Of a stretch of DNA of 40,090 nucleotides, positions 25,027-34,400 are shown piece by piece. Position 1 is the first letter of the stretch, and every line of letters begins with the position of its first letter. A model generated the notes under the pieces. That model saw only the letters and a list, made by a program, of their open reading frames with translations. It did not search any database and had not been told where the DNA came from. Source of the stretch: Oscillospiraceae bacterium (GTDB lineage: Bacteria > Bacillota > Clostridia > Oscillospirales > Acutalibacteraceae); NCBI GenBank assembly GCA_015066205.1, contig SVOV01000022.1, positions 1 to 40,090 of the forward strand, in the 5' to 3' direction. Both the position numbers and the translations under genes were made by a program.

Positions 25027-26195
25027 ACATTTACCTCGCAAGCCTTTTTTAATACGGATATTGCCTTTATGAGCAAATCATCGGGAATATTAAGAGCCGG
25101 AAGAAGCCTTACCTTTGTTTTGGCTTTAAGAACAAGCACACCGTTTGCCATACATTCATTAATAACATCGGCTGCATTCTTTTCTGTTTCAATACCTATC
25201 ATCAGCCCCATACCGCTGACGCTTTTCACACCGTTTGCGCCGCTGAGCTCATTAAAGATGTATTCCGACTTTCTTCTGACATCATAAAGAAGCCTATCAT
25301 CAATTCTTGAAATTATGCTGAGAGCTCCCGCACAGCATACGGGATTTCCGCCGAAGGTAGAGCCGTGGTCGGATGCTCCGAGAACATCCTTTGTCTTTTC
25401 TCCGAAAAGAGTGGCTCCGAGAGGAAGACCGCCACCCAGTCCCTTTGCGGTGGACACGATATCGGGAGAAATTCCGTAATTCATATAGCAGTAAAGCTCT
25501 CCGCATCTGCCGTTTCCGCACTGAACCTCATCACAGATAAGAATTATATCCTCTTTTTCGCAGATATCCGCTATAGTCTTAACAAAATCCTCATTAAGAG
25601 CGGCAACACCGCCCTCACCCTGAACACATTCTATCATAATGGCGGCAACCTTATTCTCCGTTGCCATTTTTACGATGTTTTCACAGTCATTCACATCAGC
25701 ATACAAAAAACCTTCCGTAAGAGGCAAGAAATCCTTATGAAAAACATCCTGTCCCGTTGCAGCAAGTGTTGTAACGGTTCTGCCGTGAAAGCTGTTTTTA
25801 AGGGTGATTATATTGAAATACTCCGCACCCTTTTTTTCTGCGGCATATTTTCTTGCCGTTTTTATGGCACATTCATTGGCTTCCGCACCGGAGTTTGAGA
25901 AGAACACCTTCTTCATCCCCGTTTTTTCAGAAAGCATCTGTGCAAGCTTTACCGCAGGGGATGTGTAATAAAGGTTTGAGGTATGCTGAAGAGTTGATGC
26001 CTGTGTGCTTACAGCCTCAGCCCATTTTTCATCGGCAATGCCGAAAGCCGTTACCGCAATTCCCGAGCCGAGGTCAATATATTCTTTTCCTTCTTCATCT
26101 TGTACGAGAGAGCCCTTACCCTTTACGAGTTCAAGCGGGAATCTCGCATATGTATTTGCTATATATTCTTTATCAAGTGCTTTAATATCACTCAT
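25023..26195 (-). CDS. argD: Acetylornithine aminotransferase
   Basis: This 390-residue PLP enzyme converts N-acetylglutamate semialdehyde to N-acetylornithine. Class III aminotransferase features include FSNSGAEANECAIKTAR, FHGRT, ICDEVQCGNGR and the PLP lysine in STAKGLGGGLPLGA. The start at 26195 (MSDIKALDKEYI) is chosen because AGGTGA lies 5 bases upstream; the longer reading has no family homology at its head. It overlaps argB by 8 bases and argF by 4, so translation is coupled through the operon. Confidence 0.96.
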   Translation of the reverse strand: MSDIKALDKEYIANTYARFPLELVKGKGSLVQDEEGKEYIDLGSGIAVTAFGIADEKWAEAVSTQASTLQHTSNLYYTSPAVKLAQMLSEKTGMKKVFFSNSGAEANECAIKTARKYAAEKKGAEYFNIITLKNSFHGRTVTTLAATGQDVFHKDFLPLTEGFLYADVNDCENIVKMATENKVAAIMIECVQGEGGVAALNEDFVKTIADICEKEDIILICDEVQCGNGRCGELYCYMNYGISPDIVSTAKGLGGGLPLGATLFGEKTKDVLGASDHGSTFGGNPVCCAGALSIISRIDDRLLYDVRRKSEYIFNELSGANGVKSVSGMGLMIGIETEKNAADVINECMANGVLVLKAKTKVRLLPALNIPDDLLIKAISVLKKACEVNV

Positions 26196-27057
26196 TTTTG
26201 TCACCTGCCGTAAACATAGTTCCCATACCCTCATTAGTAAGAGTTTCAATAAGAATTGAATGAGGAACTCTGCCGTCGATTATAAATACTTTCTTTACTC
26301 CCCAGTTAAGTGCATTGATACAGCACTCTGTCTTGGGTATCATTCCGTCCTTTATTGTTCCGTCCGAGATCAGAGCCTCGGCTTCAGCGATAGTAAGAGA
26401 GGAAATAAGAGAAGACGGGTCATTTTTATCTCTCATAATACCGCTTATATCTGTCATTGAAATAAGACTTTCCGCATTAAGAGCACCGGCTATCTTAGCT
26501 GCAGCGGTATCTGCGTTTATATTATATACATTTCCGTCCTTATCACAGCCTACGGTGGAAATAATGGGAATATACCCTTTTTCAAGGGAATCTGTTATGA
26601 TATCGGGATTGATATTTGTTATTTCTCCCACAAAGCCCAGCTTTTCATTCTTCATCGCGGCCTCTATCATAGATCCGTCAACACCTGAAAGACCTATGGC
26701 TTTTCCGCCCTTTTGCTCAATAAGTCCCACAAGGCCCTTATTGATCTTTCCCGAAAGCACCATAAGAACTATCTGTGCGGTCTCGGCGTCTGTGACTCTG
26801 AGACCGTCAACAAAAACAGTTTCCTTACCGACTTTTCCGAGCATCTCCGTGATTTCGGGGCCTCCTCCGTGGACAAGTACTACCTTGACTCCGATAAGAT
26901 TAAGAAGAACGATATCCCTCATAACGGAATCCTTAAGCTCTCCGTTTATCATAGCGTTTCCGCCGTATTTTACAACGAGGACCTTTCCTCTGTATTTTAA
27001 TATATAGGGCAGTGCCTCAACAATTACTTCGGCACGGCTTGCATTTGAAATATCCAT
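26188..27057 (-). CDS. argB: Acetylglutamate kinase
   Basis: This 289-residue amino-acid kinase phosphorylates N-acetylglutamate. It shows VVKYGGNAM (about 27-35), VLVHGGGPEI (about 61-70) and the ATP-site GLSGVDG. The N-terminal helix (ASRAEVIVEALPYILKYRGK) is the type found in arginine-feedback-inhibited hexameric kinases, consistent with an operon using ArgJ. It lies 14 bases after argJ. Confidence 0.96.
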   Translation of the reverse strand: MDISNASRAEVIVEALPYILKYRGKVLVVKYGGNAMINGELKDSVMRDIVLLNLIGVKVVLVHGGGPEITEMLGKVGKETVFVDGLRVTDAETAQIVLMVLSGKINKGLVGLIEQKGGKAIGLSGVDGSMIEAAMKNEKLGFVGEITNINPDIITDSLEKGYIPIISTVGCDKDGNVYNINADTAAAKIAGALNAESLISMTDISGIMRDKNDPSSLISSLTIAEAEALISDGTIKDGMIPKTECCINALNWGVKKVFIIDGRVPHSILIETLTNEGMGTMFTAGDKNE

Positions 27058-27071
27058 TGTCTTACCCCTTA

Positions 27072-28286
27072 TCAGGTTCTGTAGTCACCGTTGATTTTCA
27101 CATAATCATATGTAAGGTCGCATCCCCAGGCGGTACTGCTGAATTCACCGTCATTGAGAGCTACAATAATTTCGATTTCTTTTTCGAGAAGTATCTCCTT
27201 TGCCTTTTCCTCTGAGAAAGGAATACCTGCACCGTTTTTACAAACCTCAACAGTGCCCTTGGGAGAGCTGAAAGCAACATCTATCTTTGTTACATCAACA
27301 TCCGCACCGGAATATCCGATAGCACATAAAACTCTGCCCCAGTTGGCATCTGCACCGAACATTGCGGCTTTTGTAAGTGATGAACAGATAACGCTCTTTG
27401 CCACGGTTTTTGCAATTTCTTTTGTCTTTGCACCGCTGAGCTTACACTCAAGAAGCTTGGTTGCACCCTCGCCGTCGCCTGCAATACATCTGCAAAGATA
27501 AACCGTAACGGTATTGAGAGCCTTCATAAATTCATCGAAAGCCTCTCCCTCTGATACGATCTCTTCATTTTCTGCCAAACCGTTTGCGAGCACGGTTACC
27601 ATATCATTTGTTGAGGTATCGCCGTCAACGCTGACCATATTGAAGGTATCTGCAATGTCGCTTTTAAGAGCCTTTGACAGCATTTCAGAGCTTATGGCAC
27701 AGTCTGTTGTTATAAATACAAGCATAGTTGCCATATTGGGATGGATCATTCCCGAGCCCTTTGCAATACCGCCGATGGTACACTGCTTTCCGCCGACCGT
27801 AAATTCAACTGCAATTTCCTTGAGGACTGTATCGGTCGTCATAATTCCCTCCGCGGCTTCCTTGGAATTATTTCCGAGGCTTTTTACAAGCTCATCCATA
27901 CCGTTTTCAATGGGATTTATATCAAGAGTCTGACCGATAACACCGGTGGATGCTACAACAACATCCTTTTCGCTGATACCAAGGCTATCTGAAACAAGCT
28001 TGCACATAGCCTGAGCTTTTTCGATTCCGTCTGCATTACAGGTATTGGCATTACCCGAATTACAAATAACCGCCTGAGCAAAGCCGTCCGAAATATTTTC
28101 CTTTGTTACCACAAGCGGAGCACCCTTTACAAGGTTGGTGGTATAAACTGCCGCCGCCTTTGCTCTGACCTCACTTACAATGAGAGCGAGATCTCTTTTT
28201 GTCTTATTTTTGCGGATACCGCAATGAATACCGCCTGCTTTATATCCTTTTGCGGCACATACGCCGCCTGAAACTGTCTTTATCAT
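27072..28286 (-). CDS. argJ: Glutamate N-acetyltransferase / ornithine acetyltransferase
   Basis: This 404-residue enzyme moves the acetyl group from N-acetylornithine back to glutamate, giving the recycling form of the pathway. The self-cleavage site is visible in KGSGMIHPNMATML: cleavage falls between Ala and Thr and frees the catalytic Thr. Whether it also uses acetyl-CoA (bifunctional) cannot be told from sequence alone, but no separate N-acetylglutamate synthase is present. The start ATG at 28286 has GGAG 8 bases before it; GTG at 28295 touches that site and is rejected. Confidence 0.95.
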   Translation of the reverse strand: MIKTVSGGVCAAKGYKAGGIHCGIRKNKTKRDLALIVSEVRAKAAAVYTTNLVKGAPLVVTKENISDGFAQAVICNSGNANTCNADGIEKAQAMCKLVSDSLGISEKDVVVASTGVIGQTLDINPIENGMDELVKSLGNNSKEAAEGIMTTDTVLKEIAVEFTVGGKQCTIGGIAKGSGMIHPNMATMLVFITTDCAISSEMLSKALKSDIADTFNMVSVDGDTSTNDMVTVLANGLAENEEIVSEGEAFDEFMKALNTVTVYLCRCIAGDGEGATKLLECKLSGAKTKEIAKTVAKSVICSSLTKAAMFGADANWGRVLCAIGYSGADVDVTKIDVAFSSPKGTVEVCKNGAGIPFSEEKAKEILLEKEIEIIVALNDGEFSSTAWGCDLTYDYVKINGDYRT

Positions 28287-28291
28287 TTTGA

Positions 28292-29218
28292 TCACTCCGT
28301 GAGTCCGCAGGAAAAATCATTTCCGAGAACTATATTCATACATTCAAGAGCCGCTCCCGATGCACCCTTACCGAGATTATCGTACACCGCTTCAAGAGTT
28401 ATTCTCTCATCATTTCCCGAAACGGTGATCTCCATCGAATCGCGAAGAGAATGTGCGGCTGCAGATAAGAATCCGTCCTTATCGATTTTTTCCTTGCAGG
28501 AAACCATTCCCCAATTATATTTTTCTTTGTAAATCTTTTTTATGTCCTCTGCGGTGCCGTCAAGCTGACTTGAAAACAAAGGCACGGTTACAAGCATTCC
28601 CGAATAAAAGGGAGCTACAACGGGCACAAACACGGGAAATTCATCAATTCCCGTAATTGCCTTCATTTCCTTAAGGTGCTTATGATTCTGGGTAAGTCCG
28701 TAAATTCTCGGAGCCGAAAGAAGAGCATCTCTCTTGTCCTCCTCATATTCACCTATCATCTTTTTTCCGCCGCCCGAATATCCTGTCAGTGAAAAACAGG
28801 AAAGAAGAGCATCCTTTGAAAGTATCCCTTTTTCTATAAGAGGATATACGAGAGCTATAAAACCGCTTGCGTGACACCCCGGTACGGCAATACGCTTTGA
28901 GCACTTGATTTTTTCAAGATGGCTCTCCGATAATTCGGGGAAGCCGTATGCCCAGTCACTTAATGTCCTGTGAGCGGTGGATGTATCGATTATTACCGTT
29001 TTATCGTTTTCAATAAAGCTTACCGACTCTCTTGCCGCATCATCCGGAAGACATAAAAATGAAATATCGGATTCATTTATTGCTTCCTTTCTGTAAGCGG
29101 GATCCTTTCTTTTGTCATCAGAAAGAGTAATAAGCTCAATGTCAGTTCTTTCTGCAAGTCTTTCGTGGATGCGAAGCCCCGTAGTACCTGCCGAGCCGTC
29201 AATAAATACCTTTTTCAT
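28292..29218 (-). CDS. argC: N-acetyl-gamma-glutamyl-phosphate reductase, type 2
   Basis: This 308-residue NADPH-dependent enzyme reduces acetylglutamyl phosphate to the semialdehyde. It is the shorter type 2 form (the common type 1 is about 345 residues). The catalytic Cys is in AVPGCHASGF; most relatives have Tyr or another residue where this protein has His after Cys. A nucleotide-binding start (VFIDGSAGTTGLRI) and the SLTGYSGGGKKMI loop are intact. The gene overlaps argH by 20 bases. Confidence 0.93.
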   Translation of the reverse strand: MKKVFIDGSAGTTGLRIHERLAERTDIELITLSDDKRKDPAYRKEAINESDISFLCLPDDAARESVSFIENDKTVIIDTSTAHRTLSDWAYGFPELSESHLEKIKCSKRIAVPGCHASGFIALVYPLIEKGILSKDALLSCFSLTGYSGGGKKMIGEYEEDKRDALLSAPRIYGLTQNHKHLKEMKAITGIDEFPVFVPVVAPFYSGMLVTVPLFSSQLDGTAEDIKKIYKEKYNWGMVSCKEKIDKDGFLSAAAHSLRDSMEITVSGNDERITLEAVYDNLGKGASGAALECMNIVLGNDFSCGLTE

Positions 29219-30590
29219 TGTCTAAAAATTCCTTAACCTGTGCTATTTGAGTTTTTACAGATTCTATTCCCGTTCCGCCTGCGGAGATTCTGAGATTCAC
29301 GCAGTTTTCAAGGTCTATTGCTTTATAGAGATCCTCATCAAACAGCTCTCCGAATTCCTTGTACTTTTCAAGAGGAATATCCTCCAGTATGGTCTTATTT
29401 GCAACGCAGTAGCCTACTATCTGTCCCACTGTCTTATAAGCCGAGCGGAAAGGAAGTCCCTTTCCTACAAGATAATCGGCAAGATCAGTTGCATTGATAA
29501 AGCCGTTTTGTGCCGCCTTTTTCATATTTTCGGGAATAGGCTTCATAGTGTCTATCATAGGAATAAAGATGGAAAGACATTTTTTCACTGTTTCAATGCT
29601 GTCGAAAACTGCTTCCTTGTCCTCTTGCATATCCTTATTGTAAGCAAGCGGAATACCCTTGAGAGTTGTGAGAAGAGAGAAAAGGTCGCCGTAAACTCTT
29701 CCCGTCTTTCCTCTTACAAGCTCTGCCATATCGGGATTCTTTTTCTGGGGCATTATGCTGGAGCCCGTAGTATATGCATCGTCAAGCTCAATGAATTTGA
29801 ATTCCCAGCTTGACCATAAAATGATCTCCTCGGAAAAACGGGAAAGATGCATCATAATTGTTGAAAATGCACTCATAAGCTCAATGCAGTAATCACGGTC
29901 GGAAACACCGTCAAGGGAATTGAGCATAATTCCGTCAAAGCCGAGAGCCTTTGCTGTCATCATTCTGTCTGTGGGATAGGTAGTTCCCGCAAGAGCACAG
30001 CAGCCGAGAGGAGAATAATTCATTCTCTTAAGTGCATCCTTGATTCTTCCAGTATCTCTCATAAGCATCATAGCATATGCGAGAAGATGCTGACCGAAGG
30101 TTATGGGCTGGGCACGCTGAAGATGTGTATAGCCCGGCATAATGACAGCAGCATTCTCTTCTGCCTTTTTATTTACGGTTTCAATAAGAGAATAAAGAAG
30201 CTCCAAAACGCCTGCTGTTTCATCTCTCAGATAAAGACGGAGATCCACAGCCACCTGATCGTTTCTGCTTCTTGCGGTATGAAGCTTTTTACCTACATCG
30301 CCGATACGCTGAGTAAGCACCGATTCAACAAACATATGAATATCTTCCGCATTTTCATCAATGGGAAGCTTTCCGCTTTCAATATCTTCAAGAATAGTCT
30401 GCAGACCGTCAATGATCTGCAGACTATCACTTTCTGTAATAATATTGCAAGCGGCAAGCATAGCTGCATGCTCCATAGAGCCTTTTATGTCCTGTTTATA
30501 CATTTTGCAGTCAAAGTGTATGGATGAATTGAAATCATCCGCCTCTTTGTTGAGAGCCTTCTCAAATCTGCCCGCCCACATTTTTTCCAT
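29199..30590 (-). CDS. argH: Argininosuccinate lyase
   Basis: This 463-residue enzyme of the fumarase/aspartase superfamily splits argininosuccinate to arginine and fumarate. The superfamily signature GSSIMPQKKNPD is present. Also seen are the N-terminal MWAGRFEKAL, SRNDQVAVDLRLYLRD and the catalytic TYPTDR region. GGAG lies about 7 bases before the ATG. It starts 18 bases after argG. Confidence 0.97.
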   Translation of the reverse strand: MEKMWAGRFEKALNKEADDFNSSIHFDCKMYKQDIKGSMEHAAMLAACNIITESDSLQIIDGLQTILEDIESGKLPIDENAEDIHMFVESVLTQRIGDVGKKLHTARSRNDQVAVDLRLYLRDETAGVLELLYSLIETVNKKAEENAAVIMPGYTHLQRAQPITFGQHLLAYAMMLMRDTGRIKDALKRMNYSPLGCCALAGTTYPTDRMMTAKALGFDGIMLNSLDGVSDRDYCIELMSAFSTIMMHLSRFSEEIILWSSWEFKFIELDDAYTTGSSIMPQKKNPDMAELVRGKTGRVYGDLFSLLTTLKGIPLAYNKDMQEDKEAVFDSIETVKKCLSIFIPMIDTMKPIPENMKKAAQNGFINATDLADYLVGKGLPFRSAYKTVGQIVGYCVANKTILEDIPLEKYKEFGELFDEDLYKAIDLENCVNLRISAGGTGIESVKTQIAQVKEFLDNEKGIY

Positions 30591-30608
30591 TTTATTCTTC
30601 TCCGGAAT

Positions 30609-31838
30609 TTATTTGATATTGTTCTTTGCCTTCATTTTTGCATAAACCTTGGTGGGAAGTCCGTAAAGATTGATAAATCCTGCGGAATCAGCCTGATTAT
30701 AAACATTATCCTCATCAAAGGTTGCAATTTCGGGGTCATAAAGTGAATAGGGTGAAGTAACGCCTGCATTTATCATATTACCCTTATAAAGCTTAAGAGT
30801 AACATCGCCGGTAACGGTCTTCTGGGTGGTCTTTACAAAGCTTAAGATAGCTTCTGTAAGAGGAGTGAACCACTGAGCGTTATAAACGAGCTCTGCAAGC
30901 TTCTGAGCAACAAGGGACTTGTAATGAGCGGTCTCCTTGTCAAGGGTTATTGTTTCAAGCACCTCGTGAGCCTTATAGATGATAGCTCCGCCGGGAGTTT
31001 CATATACACCGCGGCATTTCATACCGACAAGTCTGTTTTCAACGATATCAAGAAGACCGATTCCGTTTGCTCCGCCCAGTTCATTGAGCTTTGCAACAAG
31101 AGAAACAGCATCCATTTCAACACCGTCAACGCAGGTGGGAACACCCTGTTCGAAGTGTATCTTTACATAAGTGGGCTTATCGGGAGCCATTTCGGGAGAA
31201 ACGCCCATTTCAAGGAAGCCGGGCTTATTGTACTGAGGCTCGTTTGCGGGATCCTCAAGATCAAGGCCCTCGTGTGAAAGATGCCAGATATTCTTATCCT
31301 TTGAGTAATTTGTTTCACGGTTTATCTTAAGGGGAACATTATGAGCCTCTGCATATTCAATTTCCTCTTCACGGCTCTTGATGGTCCATTCTCTCCAGGG
31401 AGCAATGATGGGCATATCGGGAGCAAATGCCTTTATTGCAAGCTCAAATCTTACCTGATCGTTACCCTTACCCGTACAGCCGTGGCAGATAGCATCTGCG
31501 CCTTCCTTGAGAGCAATTTCAGCAATTCTCTTTGCGATGGGAGGACGGGCAAAAGCTGTACCGAGAAGATAATCCTCATATTTTGCGCCTGCCTGAACAC
31601 AGGGGAACACATAATCCTCGATAAATTCCTTTGTAAGGTCTTCGATATAAAGCTTTGAAGCACCTGTCTTGAGAGCCTTTTCCTCAAGTCCTTCAAGCTC
31701 ATCTGCCTGTCCGACATTACCTGAAACAGCAATAACCTCACAGTTGTTATAGTTTTCTTTGAGCCAGGGGATAATGATAGAAGTATCAAGACCGCCTGAA
31801 TATGCAAGTACTACCTTTTTGATTTTTGACTTATCCAT
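30609..31838 (-). CDS. argG: Argininosuccinate synthase
   Basis: This 409-residue enzyme joins citrulline and aspartate with ATP. The pyrophosphatase loop AYSGGLDTS (13-21) and [15 protein letters not shown] are intact. It is the first gene of the operon argG-argH-argC-argJ-argB-argD-argF, preceded by GGAGG and a sigma-A promoter with ARG-box-like sites, which suggests arginine repression through an ArgR/AhrC encoded elsewhere. Confidence 0.97.
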   Translation of the reverse strand: MDKSKIKKVVLAYSGGLDTSIIIPWLKENYNNCEVIAVSGNVGQADELEGLEEKALKTGASKLYIEDLTKEFIEDYVFPCVQAGAKYEDYLLGTAFARPPIAKRIAEIALKEGADAICHGCTGKGNDQVRFELAIKAFAPDMPIIAPWREWTIKSREEEIEYAEAHNVPLKINRETNYSKDKNIWHLSHEGLDLEDPANEPQYNKPGFLEMGVSPEMAPDKPTYVKIHFEQGVPTCVDGVEMDAVSLVAKLNELGGANGIGLLDIVENRLVGMKCRGVYETPGGAIIYKAHEVLETITLDKETAHYKSLVAQKLAELVYNAQWFTPLTEAILSFVKTTQKTVTGDVTLKLYKGNMINAGVTSPYSLYDPEIATFDEDNVYNQADSAGFINLYGLPTKVYAKMKAKNNIK

Positions 31839-31856
31839 TTAATTTTCCTCCAAGTG

Positions 31857-31870
31857 CGAATTAATATTCA
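31857..31870 (-). promoter_or_regulatory. ARG-box-like operator downstream of the arg promoter
   Basis: TGAATATTAATTCG (minus strand) matches the ARG half-site pattern TGAATWWWWATTCA at 13 of 14 positions. It lies just after the predicted start of transcription. A weaker copy, TGAATATTGATGTA, lies in the -35/-10 spacer. ArgR-type hexamers bind such paired sites. Confidence 0.55.
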
Positions 31871-31883
31871 TCTGATGTGCATA

Positions 31884-31912
31884 ACTATACATCAATATTC
31901 AGTTTTTGTCAA
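31884..31912 (-). promoter_or_regulatory. Promoter of the arginine operon
   Basis: On the minus strand, TTGACA (31907-31912) is followed after 17 bases by TATAGT (31884-31889). The start codon of argG lies 46 bases downstream. Confidence 0.75.
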
Positions 31913-32051
31913 GCATATATATAAGAATTTTAATTTTATGGAGCTTTTAACAAAATATATCGCTTTGCTTAAAATATTATATTGATATTTACTAATATAC
32001 AGACGGTATGATTAGTTTTCCCGCTGCATATGCTTATGCATATATACAATA

Positions 32052-32070
32052 ATTTATGCATAAATATTCC
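32052..32070. promoter_or_regulatory. Palindrome with ARG-box-like extension upstream of the transhydrogenase operon
   Basis: ATTTATGCATAAAT (32052-32065) is a perfect 14-bp palindrome. TGCATAAATATTCC (32057-32070) overlaps it and is close to an ARG box. Two more TGCATA-type motifs lie at 32025-32042. Which regulator binds, if any, cannot be told. Confidence 0.35.
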
Positions 32071-32105
32071 AAAATTATTTTTCGCTTACCTATGGAAAAA
32101 GCAAA

Positions 32106-32111
32106 TATAAT
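32106..32111 (+). promoter_or_regulatory. Possible -10 box of the transhydrogenase operon
   Basis: TATAAT at 32106-32111 is a perfect -10 match, but no good -35 lies at 16-18 bases upstream. The promoter may depend on an activator, or the element may be chance in AT-rich DNA. Confidence 0.35.
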
Positions 32112-32153
32112 ATGATAAAATAATATTATTGTTATATAAAGGAGAAAAAGAAT

Positions 32154-32642
32154 ATGTGCGAAAACTGCCAAAAAAGCGATCTCAGTCTTCTTGACGGAGT
32201 TTTCCGCGATATGGAAAAGAATCAGGATAATCTTATCACGGTGCTTCAGAAGGCACAGGAGATATACGGATACCTTCCCACAGATGTATTATATGAAATC
32301 GCAGAGAATACAGGCAACTCTCCCGCAAAGGTTATGGGCGTTGCCACATTCTATACCCAATTCAGGCTGAAAAAGGTAGGCAAATACCTGATCCTTCTCT
32401 GCAAGGGTACTGCCTGTCATGTAAACGGAGCAGACGGCATTGAAAAGGCTATCTGCGAGGAGCTTAAAATTTCAGACGGTAACACAACGGACGACGGTCT
32501 GTTCTCTCTTAAAACAGTAGCCTGTCTCGGCTGCTGCAGCCTGTCACCCGTTATGATGATAAATGAAGAAACCTACGGCTCACTTACCCCGTCAAAAACT
32601 GTCGAGATATTAAGAGAAATAAAAGCGAGGGAAGAAAAATGA
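32154..32642 (+). CDS. NuoE-like [2Fe-2S] subunit of a bifurcating transhydrogenase (StnABC-type)
   Basis: This 162-residue thioredoxin-fold protein is homologous to the 24-kDa complex I subunit (NuoE) and to HydC/HndA of bifurcating hydrogenases. The four [2Fe-2S] ligands are clear: C83, C88 (CKGTAC) and C124, C128 (CLGCC). The N-terminal helical bundle (ITVLQKAQEIYGYLP, GVATFYTQF) is typical. It is likely the electron-carrier partner of the NuoF-like subunit encoded next, whose ATG overlaps this stop (ATGA). AAAGGAG lies 9 bases before the start. Confidence 0.93.
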   Translation: MCENCQKSDLSLLDGVFRDMEKNQDNLITVLQKAQEIYGYLPTDVLYEIAENTGNSPAKVMGVATFYTQFRLKKVGKYLILLCKGTACHVNGADGIEKAICEELKISDGNTTDDGLFSLKTVACLGCCSLSPVMMINEETYGSLTPSKTVEILREIKAREEK

Positions 32643-34387
32643 GAATTATTATAGGTGAAGGCTCCTGCGGTATTGCGGCAGGCGCATCAAAGGTACATAA
32701 TGCCTTTTCGGAGGCTCTCAGGGGAACGGATATCGATATCGGTATCACAGGCTGTATCGGAATGTGCTTCCTTGAGCCTATCGTCGATATCTATGACGGC
32801 AAAATGCTTCTCAAAAGGCTTGTAAGAATAAAGGAAAGCGATGCCGCCGTTATTGCCGAGGCAGTTAAGAATAATGATATACAGGCACTCAGCCGTTTTG
32901 AAATAAGCGATGAGGACAGCGTTTTTCTCAAAAAGCAGAAAAGAATCGCTCTCAGACGCTGCGGACTTATTGACCCCGAAAGCATATCCTCATATACCGA
33001 CGACGGCGGTTACCGAGCCCTCAAAAAGGTGCTCGGCAGTATGTCCCCCGAGGAGGTTATTGAGGAGATAAAGCTTTCAGGTCTTGCCGGACGCGGCGGC
33101 GCAGGCTTTCCCACCTGGTTCAAGTGGAACGCCGCAAGAAAATCCGAGGGAAAAGAAAAATACCTTATCTGTAATGCAGATGAGGGTGACCCCGGTGCAT
33201 TTATGGACAGAGCAGTTATTGAAAGTGATCCTCATACTCTTATCGAGGGTATGCTCATAGGCGCTTATGCCATCGGAGCCGCTCACGCCTTTGTTTATGT
33301 AAGAGCGGAATACCCTCTTGCAATACTTCGTCTTCAGAAGGCTATTGATGAAGCAACAAAAAATGGCTTCCTCGGAGATAACATTCTCGGTACGGACTTT
33401 TCCTGCCATCTTAAAATTAAAGCGGGTGCGGGCGCATTCGTATGCGGAGAGGAAACCGCACTTATTGAATCCCTCGAGGGAAAAAGAGGTATGCCCCGTC
33501 TTAAGCCCCCCTTCCCCGCTGAAAAGGGCTATGAAGATAAGCCCTCAAATATCAATAATGTAGAAACCTTTGCCAATGTATCATGGATAATCGAAAACGG
33601 CGGTGAGGCTTTCTCCGCAATGGGAACAGAAAACAGCAAGGGTACAAAGGTCTTTGCTCTTACGGGTAAGATCAAAAGAGGCGGTCTTGTGGAGATTCCC
33701 ATGGGACTTACCTTAAGAGAGGTCATTTTTGACATCGGCGGCGGAATCCGTGATGATAAAGAATTCAAGGCTGTTCAGCTGGGCGGTCCCTCAGGCGGAT
33801 GTATCCCCAAGGAGCTGCTTGATACGGTTATTGATTACAAGGCTCTTTCCGCAACGGGTGCAATTATGGGCTCAGGCGGTATGGTAGTTATGGACGAGGA
33901 CACCTGCATGGTAAATATGGCACGCTTCTTCCTTGACTTTACAACAAAGGAATCCTGCGGAAAATGTGTTCATTGCAGAATCGGAACGAAAAGAATGTTT
34001 GAGATACTCACCCGCATTACCGAAGGAGAGGGCAAAGAGGGAGATATTGAGCTTCTCACCGAGCTTTGTGAGGGTATCCGCTCGGGTGCACTCTGCGGTC
34101 TCGGTCAGACAGCACCAAACCCCGTACTTACAACCATAAAATATTTCAGAAATGAATATGAAGCCCATATCAATGAAAAGAGATGCCCCGCAGGTGAATG
34201 TGCGGCACTGAGAGCTTATGTAATTGACGCCGACAAATGTAAGGGCTGTACACTCTGTTCAAAGAAATGTCCCGTAAATGCAATTTCGGGCAAGCTCAAG
34301 GAAGCACATATTATAGATACTGAAAAGTGTATCAAGTGCGGACAGTGTAAAGAGGTCTGCCGCTTCGGTGCAGTCGAAATAAGATAA
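32639..34387 (+). CDS. NuoF/HydB-like NADH-binding flavoprotein subunit (StnABC-type)
   Basis: This 582-residue protein has an N-terminal thioredoxin-like region (1-60, C10, C39, C43), then the NuoF core that binds FMN and NADH: LAGRGGAGFPTWFKWN (149-164), CNADEGDPGAF (178-188), GAGAFVCGEETALIESLEG. A [4Fe-4S] site is at C440, C443, C446 and C486. The C-terminus carries two more [4Fe-4S] clusters (CKGCTLCSKKC, CIKCGQCKEVC; 534-574). This is the layout of HydB/HndC, the NADH-oxidising and bifurcating module of soluble complexes. The third gene is not a hydrogenase, so an NADH/NADP/ferredoxin function is favoured. Confidence 0.93.
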   Translation: MRIIIGEGSCGIAAGASKVHNAFSEALRGTDIDIGITGCIGMCFLEPIVDIYDGKMLLKRLVRIKESDAAVIAEAVKNNDIQALSRFEISDEDSVFLKKQKRIALRRCGLIDPESISSYTDDGGYRALKKVLGSMSPEEVIEEIKLSGLAGRGGAGFPTWFKWNAARKSEGKEKYLICNADEGDPGAFMDRAVIESDPHTLIEGMLIGAYAIGAAHAFVYVRAEYPLAILRLQKAIDEATKNGFLGDNILGTDFSCHLKIKAGAGAFVCGEETALIESLEGKRGMPRLKPPFPAEKGYEDKPSNINNVETFANVSWIIENGGEAFSAMGTENSKGTKVFALTGKIKRGGLVEIPMGLTLREVIFDIGGGIRDDKEFKAVQLGGPSGGCIPKELLDTVIDYKALSATGAIMGSGGMVVMDEDTCMVNMARFFLDFTTKESCGKCVHCRIGTKRMFEILTRITEGEGKEGDIELLTELCEGIRSGALCGLGQTAPNPVLTTIKYFRNEYEAHINEKRCPAGECAALRAYVIDADKCKGCTLCSKKCPVNAISGKLKEAHIIDTEKCIKCGQCKEVCRFGAVEIR

Positions 34388-34400
34388 GGAGGTCTTACAA

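Larger units (their letters stand above)
31839..32153. other. Divergent control region, argG and the transhydrogenase operon
   Basis: This 315-bp AT-rich region contains the arginine promoter (31884-31912), ARG-box-like sequences (31857-31870 and about 31886-31901), repeated TATGCATA-type palindromes (32026-32065), a possible -10 for the right-hand operon (32106-32111) and its AAAGGAG site. No gene was seen. Confidence 0.6.

Noticed and set aside
26196-26249. 18-residue extension of argD into argB
   Set aside because: The extension does not match aminotransferase N-termini, and the internal ATG at 26195 has a well placed AGGTGA.
26315-27007. 230-residue reading frame antisense to argB
   Set aside because: Pure mirror of argB codon bias (Ser/Pro/Ile-rich), with no start signals.
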